From Apiosordaria backusii (Eukaryota > Ascomycota > Sordariomycetes > Sordariales > Lasiosphaeriaceae), in assembly GCA_030549205.1 (NCBI GenBank), contig JAUKTV010000006.1, positions 142,501 through 206,500 of the forward strand: 64,000 nt of DNA. The letters run 5' to 3'. The notes under the pieces are model-generated. The model had not been told where the DNA came from and did not search any database. It was given only the letters and a program-made list of their open reading frames with translations. This document shows positions 22,025-29,800 of this stretch, one piece after another (position 1 is the first letter of the stretch; each line of letters starts with the position of its first letter). A program made the translations under genes and the position numbers.

Positions 22025-23883
22025 TTGTTTAGCGCATTATAACCCGTAAGAAGTAGCCTTTCTAGTTTAAGATCTGTAGTAAATAGCTAGGTAAGCGCTA
22101 ATTAAATTGCATTAGTAAGCTTTTAGAGATAGTTAGCCCTTATTTTCTTTAGTTGGAGGTATTAATTGAAAAAGTCTTTCTTAAAATCTCTCGTCTTAAT
22201 GAAACGATATAACTTAGCTAAAAGCTGAATCTAATAGCTGGAAATATATATATTAAGTACCTCAGGTTTCTTATAAAGGGCCAGGGTCGATTTATAAAGC
22301 GCTTTTAATATCGACGAGCTAGTACTTTATAATGATGTTTCTAATCAGAGCTGTTTCTAGAAACTCATCGGTAAGGCCTAACCTAGAAGAAGGAATTAAT
22401 ATAATAATTAGGATCTATTCTACAGCCCTCCCGATCATATAGAATTAGACGGCTTTAATAGCTTCGTAAATAGCGGAGTAAAGAGCAGTCTATAGCCGAT
22501 CAGTCATGTTGACAGATCTACGACTAACGCTAAGGTAGTCAGCGAGATTAGATGGAACAGCAGAGTCATGTTCGGCTTAATCATCGGCACGTAAGGCATA
22601 TGCTAACACGATATATGCGGCTTCCCCAATTCGAATATCGACAATATACTCGCTTATTAAGTCGACCTATTAACCTTCTGTTACTGCATTATAGGCACTG
22701 TAGCCGATAAGAGTAAGCTTCTGAGGTACCCTATTAACAAAGAATATCGTTTCTAGCCTTATATAATACTTATTGCTTCTATAAGTAAGAGTGGTGCCGT
22801 TATTAGCGACGGTAAAATTGTCGCTTTAAAGTGTATTTGAATAGCATTAAGAGTATGGGCACCTAAATCGGATAGGTCCTCCAAGCTTAAAGTTTATACG
22901 TGCCACCTCCTCCGGCTTAAAGTGTTAACGACTAGTTACCGAGCTACCGAATCCTAACTTTAGAGGGTGAATTTGGAAGAGAATGCCGTCTCTAACGAAG
23001 AAGATAATATCGCAGCTTCCCCTATCGCTGCTATTAACATGCTTAATATCCCAATGCAATAGCCTATATTGAGCATAAGGCCAGCGAAGGTTCACTTATC
23101 CCTAGGTCCTTCATGCGTTTAGATCAACATTCCAGTTTGGAGATAACGACTTTCGATTTTATAGAATTATTTCTATCTTAAAGGTCCCGCTACTTTCCGC
23201 ATACTATAGCCTTCCGCTCTGCACTCGTGCGAGTATTAACGCGGCGTTCTCTAGATATTAGCCTCTAACAAACACAAGACCACATATCGGATCCGACCTT
23301 ATGAGCTGAAGGAGCTCACCACACTCAGATTGCAAAGCCGTGAAGCCCTCACTTCCAAAATCAAGGGTTTTGGTTAATTAAGATTACCCAAACGTTGTAA
23401 AGGACTGCCCTAATATCGTCGTTATTAAACATTCTGTAAAAGTCGATTACAAGGGAGAGAGGTGTAATGTAATACTTACCTTTTAACAAGTCAGCAAGCC
23501 ATTCCAAGTCCACTGTTTGCTCGTTCTCCATCACGACTAGCGTTGGATTGCTGAGGCCAAAGTGCGCGTTCAGCTCCAAAAAGGCGTCCGTACCGGCAGC
23601 TGATATGTTCATGCCTGACGAGGCTCTACCCCCGGTCAGTCAAAGGAGCATAGCCACCATCGGAAGCCACAAGCTGCATGCAAGCTTGTGTGACGCAGGC
23701 AGTCCGAGCCTGTCCGATGACAGCCAATATGTCCGTCATGATTGAAATCGAGACCTCTCAACTCCAACAACAACACAACATCGGCAACTTCCTAAAACAC
23801 ATCATCTTCGACTCCACGCCAAAATCATCGCCAACCATTATCACCTTTTCAGAACTTAACTATATACCTGCCAAGCGATCAAA
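22025..23883. other. AT-rich, RIP-like sequence, no confident gene
   Basis: Mostly degenerate DNA. On the minus strand, 23612-23361 is an 83-codon frame (SAAGTDAFLELNAHFGLSNP, then EQTVDLEWLADLL). It contains an internal GTAAGTATTAC splice-like site and may be the start of a lost gene; I cannot name it and leave it uncalled. Confidence 0.45.
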
Positions 23884-24256
23884 ATGGCCTATTCACCTAA
23901 CCAGATCAACTCTTTCTGCGATGCCATGATCGAGTATCATAACGGCCAGAAAGCGATTGCCCGGGCACAGATCGAAAAGTGGAAACTGGCTGATTTCAGA
24001 TCTCAACAGAGATTTGCGAGATATCTAAAAAATTGCGAGTATGAAGACGAGCGTAACAGTATGTAAGTTAACACAGCTGGGTACCGGCACTTTTTTGATC
24101 TGGAAATTTGGAATGGGTATTAATTTTAAGTAATATAGTTTGGGACGCGCCAGCGTTCGGGCTGATTACTTTAGGGAGGTGATCAAAAACATTACGGTCA
24201 AAGAGATCGTTTATCACAAGGGCGAAGCAGAGAAGTTGAGGGCACTTCAAGTTTAA
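23884..24256 (+). CDS. Small hypothetical protein, two exons, 98 aa
   Basis: Exon 1 is 23884-24062 and exon 2 is 24139-24256. The intron (24063-24138, 76 nt) begins GTAAGT and ends TAATATAG. Splicing joins two open frames (phase 2) into a 98-residue protein, charged and helical: CDAMIEYHNGQKAIARAQ, FRSQQRFARYLKNCEYEDER, then a second helix REVIKNITVKEIVYHKGEAE. No signal peptide, membrane segment or known motif. The repeated amphipathic pattern suggests a small coiled-coil or helical bundle protein. The gene sits alone between degenerate DNA and an apparently empty stretch. Real splicing signals and balanced codon use argue that it is a gene; function unknown. Confidence 0.6.
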
Positions 24257-25837
24257 CATTGGCGCTATAGCGACGGCTAAGGCGCAGAAATTTCAATGAG
24301 TCAGTCACATACCTAGAATTCACTTCACATTTCGCAGCTACTGACGCTCAAAGTAGGCTACTTCAATTGCAACGGAGGTTTCAACAACACGATGGGCACC
24401 CATAAATTTTGGAAACGTTGATAATCCCGGGAATTTCGGCGCCAACCAGGGCAACATGAACACTGGAAGATGCGGCGAATTTCGCAACCTCACAATGACA
24501 ACAACAACACCGACAACACCGACAACAACGCATATAGATCGCCCTCATAATCGAACGTGTCATTCTGTTTATCGTTGTTGATCTTGATACAATATGTCCT
24601 CGTGACTACCTATGTACCGTAGTTCTCTCTTCTCCAGTACATCCAGTATCCCAGAATGTTTGGAACCATCTGTAATTCTAGTGATTGGTATTGCCTCTCT
24701 TACTTTTTACCTTCTTGCAGATAGCAATGGATTACGTTACCAAGTTCAGCCATCCTTAACTAGCAGAAGATCGATTTATCAGCTATTTGGGTATAGGAGG
24801 AAATATAAGCAAATATAATTCTTTGTCGTTTAAGTTTGATGGTAGCGGACATGACGCTTAGCCCTCGCAATCTTCACGTCAATCCGTAAGAATAGGAGAA
24901 AAGACGAGTGCGGTGTTGGTGTTTGTCGATTCATACTGAAAGCTTGATGGAGGAAGAAACGGAAGTTGCCAGAAATGATCCAGACCGTGTAAGTTGTGGC
25001 GAGTTGAGCTGATTGTAGCAGCCGGGCGGTATCTAAAGGCGTTTGACCTCTTGGGTACCAGCTCCACTCAAGGTTCATGACGATGGGTTCATGAAAGACG
25101 ATGACAGTGTCAGCATCTGGACGCAGTCCCGAAATAGCGGCAGCTGGCTCATCCTGTCTTGAGCTCTGACGGAGCCACTGCAACGGAACAAGCTCGATCC
25201 GAACATCACTGCCGCATTTACTTTTCTTCTGATCAAAGCTAAGGTCAGCTCAAGCTCCAGCAGACAATATGAAGTCAAGAGCTTGTCCCAATTAACCAAT
25301 GAGGTGTAGTATCCTCGGCATCTTCCGCTATCAAGACAAAGAGCACCTCCCGACAGAGCCACGGCCAGACACTTTACCGGGAAACAGCTCTCAGCCTTAG
25401 TCCTTGTTGTCGGGACCAGTTCCGACAGGGCTGAGTGGAAAAAGTTCCCGCAACCGGTAACAGTTGGGGCTAGACAAGTCGAACAAGTCGTCGACAGCCA
25501 CGGTGAATAAGACGATTACGATCTTGTGCCTTTTTGGGAAAGTCATTTTTGCTATAATGTCTCTGCTCGAGTGTTCGAAGATGCTCTGGATGTGAGGGGT
25601 AACCGGCATTGCGGGGCATTGACGTGAGGTGAAAGAAATGGGATGCCTCCCAGTTTAGTGGTTCGGCTGGAGTTGTCTCCTACGGTCGAGATGGATATAA
25701 AACCTCCCCAAGAACCCCTAGGGATTTGGAGCTCTTCTCATTTTATCACAACCATACTACAAACAAATAGTCAATCGTCCAAGTCTTCACGCTATCAACC
25801 AGTTTTCTCCTATTTTCCTTCGTCAGTCGATCTTATC
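24257..25837. other. Intergenic region with simple repeat and promoter
   Basis: No confident gene. A CAA/CGACAAC simple repeat lies at 24494-24533. Overlapping minus-strand frames at 24830-25609 (117, 95 and 70 codons) lack splice links or motifs. The last part is the promoter of the secreted precursor gene, with a TATA box (GATATAAAACC) near 25693. Confidence 0.45.
25690..25702 (+). promoter_or_regulatory. TATA box of the secreted precursor gene
   Basis: GGATATAAAACC lies about 140 bp before the ATG at 25838, followed by a C/A-rich leader with CAACC and CATAC elements typical of highly expressed fungal genes. Confidence 0.5.
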
Positions 25838-26650
25838 ATGAAATACTCAATCAGCCTCGCTGCAGTCACCCTCCTGGCTTCGACCGCTCTGGCCGCACCC
25901 GCACCCGGCGGTCCCCAGGACGGTGATCGAAGCGGCCACGGAGACGGGGGCGGTGGTAAATGCCAACCTGGCACTTACCGCTGTTCTGCTGACGGCAGAG
26001 GCATCGATGTCTGCAATTACGCCGGGTACTACGAGTTCAACGGCCCTTGCGGCTACGGCGAGACCTGTTCCAATATCGGCTACACTCCCTTCTGCGTCAA
26101 CTCCTATGGCAAAGGGTACAAGGAGAAGCGTGATGCCGCTCCTGAGGACCAGATCGAGGAGCGCGGATCGGGCGGTCATGGTGGATGGGACAAGCATGGC
26201 AAGGGCTATTATGGCAAGCCCTACTACTATGGTGGTGGCTACAAAGAGAAGAGAGATGCCGAGCCCGAAAGTGATATTGAGGCGAGAGGCTGGGGAGGCC
26301 ATCATGGTGGCGGGTGGGGCGGATGGAAGCACGGTGGGTGGGGTGGTCATCATGGCGGCGGATGGAAGCACAAGGGTTGGAAGAGAGATGCTGATCCTGA
26401 GGGCGAGATTGAAGAACGCGGCTGGCATAAATGGGGCGGTGGTCATCATAATGGCGGTCATTGGGGTGGAAAGCATGGTTGGGGTGGATGGTAGAACAAG
26501 GGACATTGGAAGAGAGACGCTGAGGTCGAGAACCAGGTTAAGAAGCGAGACGATGAGGAGAATGACTGGGATAATGAGTACGATGCTCATTCATATGGCG
26601 GCTATGGTGGCTACAAGCGTGAAGCTCAGCCTAAAGAGGAGACAGAGTAA
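25838..26650 (+). pseudogene. Secreted Cys-knot plus Gly/His-rich Kex2-type precursor, with internal TAG
   Basis: Start at 25838 gives a signal peptide (MKYSISLAAVTLLASTALAA). Residues 42-86 hold a six-Cys module (C42, C49, C59, C71, C77, C86) of the CxPGTYxC...C...C...CV type common in small fungal secreted proteins. The rest is an imperfect repeat array: each unit begins at a dibasic Kex2 site (KRDA-P-x-x-IE-RG) followed by Gly/His/Trp-rich sequence such as GWGGHHGGGWGGWKHGGW. A TAG at 26492-26494 ends the frame after 218 residues. The frame then stays open for 51 more codons, including two further KR sites (WKRDAEVENQV, YKREAQPKEETE) before TAA at 26650. Comparison with the parallel unit WKHKGWKR suggests that the stop replaced a Lys codon. 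It could be a truncated allele, a read-through stop, or a shorter functional protein. The architecture resembles repeat-peptide precursors processed by Kex2, including RiPP-type ones, but no tailoring genes are adjacent. Confidence 0.65.
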
Positions 26651-27030
26651 TGGTTAAAGTAAGAATGAGGAGCCTTTTCTATCGTAATATGTCCTTAAGT
26701 TCTTTTGCTTTTCGGCGTTATTTGCTTTGGGTTGGGTATTGTTTTTGTTTTTGCTCCCTGATAGCGCCTGGCAGGTAGTAATATAACTTGTTTGTAGCTT
26801 GCTCCTCTATACCTCATCACCTTTTGACTGAACTTAGTTGATCCTCGAAGCTAAGATCCAACCATATGCCAAAATTGCACCCATAGTCAATAAATTGAGA
26901 TGAATGCACATTGCATAGTTAAAAGAAAACTTTCTCTCGGTATGTTTGACCTCGTTGATGTGCCATGCTCCTGTTCCTTATCCGGATAGATATCTCTCGT
27001 AATATAGCTAAGGGCATCTCTTGTTTCTAA
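26651..27030. other. Intergenic region
   Basis: AT-rich 3' flank of the precursor gene; I see no gene. Any upstream exons of the DUF1996 fragment that once lay here are not recognisable. Confidence 0.45.
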
Positions 27031-27045
27031 AATTATAACAAAACG

Positions 27046-27408
27046 TCTGTTAGCAATGGTCTCGCGACACGATGGAGCCAGGGCGATCCGTACGTTGCCC
27101 TCCTTCCTACCCAAGAAGTTACTAACAATCAAAACAGAACGGGATACGGCCAGCACGGAGACTACGTCTTCGGCTGGAAGGACGACAGCCTCCAGCACGC
27201 CATGGACAACCGCTGCTTCGCTGCCACCTGCCGCGGCCTCACCACCCAAGGCTTCGACAAGGCCAACAAGTGCCAGGTGAAGAGAGTGGTCAAAGAGGAT
27301 ATCGATGGCTGTACGTCTACCTTTTCACACCTTGAACCACAAGATCAACGCTAATCTTCAAAACAAACAACAGGGCTGAAGGCTTTGCCTGGACACTCAC
27401 ATGAGTAG
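27046..27408 (+). pseudogene. DUF1996 protein, C-terminal fragment only
   Basis: Three short exon pieces remain: up to 27089, 27138-27310 and 27374-27408. The introns are 27090-27137 (GTACGT, TTACTAACAATCAAAACAG) and 27311-27373 (GTACGT...CAACAG). Joined, they read as the canonical end of a DUF1996 secreted protein: RWSQGDP, TGYGQHGDYVFGWKDDSL, four Cys, then VKEDIDGW and a LPGH tail ending in TAG. The large N-terminal part of the domain, normally about 250 residues, and the signal peptide are missing. Splice sites are intact, so the loss looks like a deletion or rearrangement rather than point decay. Confidence 0.75.
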
Positions 27409-27786
27409 GTGAGGGTTACGGTTCAGGGATGAAGTTGGGGAGGGGAGTTCGGAACGGGGTAATGGCAAGAGACCGCTAGCCGGCTTTCACGCTGTAGGAA
27501 ATGCAATGATGGTTCTTGGTTTTCTCGATATTGACCATTGAAACGTTGTTGAAAGGTGGCAGAAAGGAAGTGGCGGGAAGCTGACGGCACATGTGGCAAA
27601 ATAACGACTCGTAACAAAATTCCATCTTGATTTACATTCAAAATCTACCCCTTTTTTTACACTGAAGTCCCCAAGGGAATGGAATTAAGGAGAAATACCC
27701 GGGACCTAAGTCGGCTTCATCTTCAGAATGACATCACCAGCCCTCCCTGCCTCTCTCAAGCCGCTTTTGCTAACCCATCCCTCGGC
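27409..27786. other. Intergenic region, no gene seen
   Basis: Between the DUF1996 fragment and the 3' end of the membrane protein gene. A minus-strand 72-codon frame here has no motif. Confidence 0.5.
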
Positions 27787-28362
27787 TCAACTCAAGCACT
27801 TCGGCCCAGATTCATCGTCTGCCACCTCCTCTTGTGTCAGCCCTTCGGCTTGATTCCGCTTCATTATATAGTGCGCTAATACAACTGCTAAGATGGTAAT
27901 AACCCCTCTTGCCGCTAGGACAACATTTCCCCAGTAAAATATAGTGTAATAGGGGATGATATTATTGGCGCCAAAGATCTCAAATGAAGTCCGGAAACCA
28001 CAAGTATGGTCGGCAACATACCCTCCTCCACCGACCTCGAAGAGTGCTACGATTAGTTGAAGGCCTTTGAATGTAATTGGTAGTTCTCCGTTGTATTTTT
28101 GCAAGTATTTCGTATTAAGCATGATCACGACCACGCCGATTGTAAATAGAGTGTCAACAATAGCTATGAGCGTTATGGTTCTGAGAATGCTGTCTTGGAG
28201 ATATTGGAAGTTTCGAGTATCTTGAATGTAGTTGGATCTTGCTCGATCTCGTAAAACCACCGCGAAATGTGCGTTCATCGAGCTGAAACCGGCGACGCCT
28301 AACGAGAAAAGACCGAAGAGTAAGAGAACGAATCGGGTTCGGATCATATATCTAGAAGACAT
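27787..28362 (-). CDS. Four-helix membrane protein, 191 aa
   Basis: Single-exon gene. It has four hydrophobic segments: residues about 9-29 (FVLLLFGLFSLGVAGFSSM), 62-83 (ITLIAIVDTLFTIGVVVIML), 98-116 (FKGLQLIVALFEVGGGGYVA) and 140-162 (YWGNVVLAARGVITILAVVLA). A short basic N-terminus and an acidic, Glu/Asp-rich C-terminal tail (EGLTQEEVADDESG) flank them. This layout is like fungal MARVEL-type or similar small four-span proteins of plasma membrane or vesicles, but no diagnostic motif is visible. Start 28362 is the first ATG (MSSRYMIRTRF). It lies between the DUF1996 fragment and gypsy relics and shows no stop or frameshift. Confidence 0.7.
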   Translation of the reverse strand: MSSRYMIRTRFVLLLFGLFSLGVAGFSSMNAHFAVVLRDRARSNYIQDTRNFQYLQDSILRTITLIAIVDTLFTIGVVVIMLNTKYLQKYNGELPITFKGLQLIVALFEVGGGGYVADHTCGFRTSFEIFGANNIIPYYTIFYWGNVVLAARGVITILAVVLAHYIMKRNQAEGLTQEEVADDESGPKCLS

Positions 28363-28484
28363 AGCGGAGTTGGTAGGTTGAGACGGGTATGTTAGCGAGT
28401 TTGTAGAAGGTTTGAGAAGCAGATGTCTAGATTGTAAAAGACCTGATAACTACCGAATTTGTCTAGTATTTATATTTCAGTAAG

Positions 28485-28555
28485 GACAGTGATTTTTCCA
28501 GTGATTTTTCTAGTGATTTTTCCAGTGATTTTTCCGGTGATTTCTTCGTAGTGAT
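28485..28555 (-). repeat. 12-15 bp tandem repeat within a gypsy relic
   Basis: Five copies of CAGTGATTTTTC-like units. Read on the minus strand they encode repeated Gly-Lys-Ile-Thr just after the end of the RNase H-like region, so the array arose inside the retroelement coding sequence. Confidence 0.7.
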
Positions 28556-28922
28556 CCATCCTTCTGCTCAGCGCATCCGCTCTTGTATTCTCGGAGCCCT
28601 TCTTATAGTAGATCTGGAAATTAAATTCTGACAAGAATTCGGACTATCTGGTTTATCTTGCATTGAGGACTTTAGTGGTGGTGAAGTATTTCAGGTTTTT
28701 GTAGTCCGTATAGACCTAGACCTTGTAGTTAGTAGCGCTAAGGTATAGTCTTTACTCCTCTAAGGCTTCGCTAATAGTAAGTAGCTCTCTTTATTATATA
28801 TCGGGTAGTTCTTATTCTTCGAAAAGAAGGCTACTGGGTATAATTTCCTATCCTTGTCTCTAATAGCGTAGTCTGAGGCATCCGTCTCGACCTCGAACAG
28901 TCATTCTGGATCTGGAAGTAAA
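28485..28922 (-). mobile_element. Ty3/gypsy reverse transcriptase/RNase H relic
   Basis: Minus-strand translation shows FEVETDASDYAI, YPVAFFSKNKNYPIYNKES, then after a shift YTDYKNLKYFTTTKVLNAR, SEFLSEFNFQIYYKKGSENT and RADALSRRMDHYEE. These are the standard RNase H blocks of Ty3/gypsy pol. Several stops and at least one frameshift are present. Confidence 0.85.
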
Positions 28923-28989
28923 AACGTTAGGAAGAGTACGCTAATAAAGAACGCTAGATAGCTGAACAATTCCGTATTAGGAATAAGGT

Positions 28990-29420
28990 ATAGCTACGAT
29001 TATAGTATATTAAGACAGATAGACCTTCGGCGAAACTCGATTAGCTAAACGCTAAATATATACGTGTATTATTACTAAGCTGATCGGCTCCTATACCTAT
29101 CGATTAGATACTCTACCAGGGATTTATAACGTCTTCCACATTATACTATTAAAAAGGGCAGTGGAAGACTCTTTAGCATTATAAAAATAGGACGATACCT
29201 AGCTTCTAACATTGATCGGAATTAACGGCGATAGAGAAGAGAAAGTAGAGTGGTAAATAGAGGAGATCTTAAAAGTAAAGAAGATAAGGGGAAGGATAAA
29301 GCTCTTAATGAAATGGTCTAGCTATGTTAAGCTTATATAAGAACCCCTAAGTAACTTCGAGGAAACGGAGGCGCTAGATATATTCGAGGAGAAATACGGA
29401 AAGGTCTCCCCTCCCTAATT
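28990..29420 (+). mobile_element. Ty3/gypsy integrase C-terminus and chromodomain relic
   Basis: Plus-strand translation reads YRLDTLPGIYNVFHIILLKR, then EEKVEW, IEEILKVKK, MKWSSYVKL, EPLSNFEETEALDIFEEKYG. This is the end of gypsy integrase followed by a chromodomain, with several stops. It lies opposite in orientation to the RNase H relic next to it, so two copies or a rearrangement are involved. Confidence 0.8.
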
Positions 29421-29447
29421 GGACATCCTAGGAAAGGACAGGGGTAA

Positions 29448-29728
29448 TGTACAAGCTAAGTCCTGGCATATATAGACCTCGGCAACCTTCAGCAATACCC
29501 TTAATTAAGCTATTCCGAACTTACATGGCTATATATATATATTACTATACTAGAACCTTCTATTACTGCGCACTGGCCAACGCGCTTAGCTATATCAGAG
29601 GCTTATATCGTTAAACCTTCTCTTTCTCCTTTCTTTTTCTTCTCTAAATTCAGTATACTTATAAAATAGCTTAGCTAGTTGCAATACACTACCTTAAGAC
29701 CATTAATTAACGCCGACAACATCCCTCC
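29448..29728 (+). repeat. Probable 3' LTR of the gypsy relic
   Basis: A purine tract (AGGAAAGGACAGGGG) precedes TGTACAAGCTAAGTCC. The segment ends ACGCCGACAACA near 29728 and lies directly after the chromodomain, as a 3' LTR would. The ends are TG...CA. The partner LTR is not in view. Confidence 0.55.
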
Positions 29729-29800
29729 AGCTCCCCTAAATTCGGCCAGCGATTACTGTGGAGTCGTAGCTCTAACATGATAAGCTATACGCCCAAACAT

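Noticed and set aside
25847..26657. Long open frames antisense and in another phase over the Gly/His-rich precursor
   Set aside because: GC-rich repeats leave all phases open; only the frame with the signal peptide, six Cys and KR sites makes sense.
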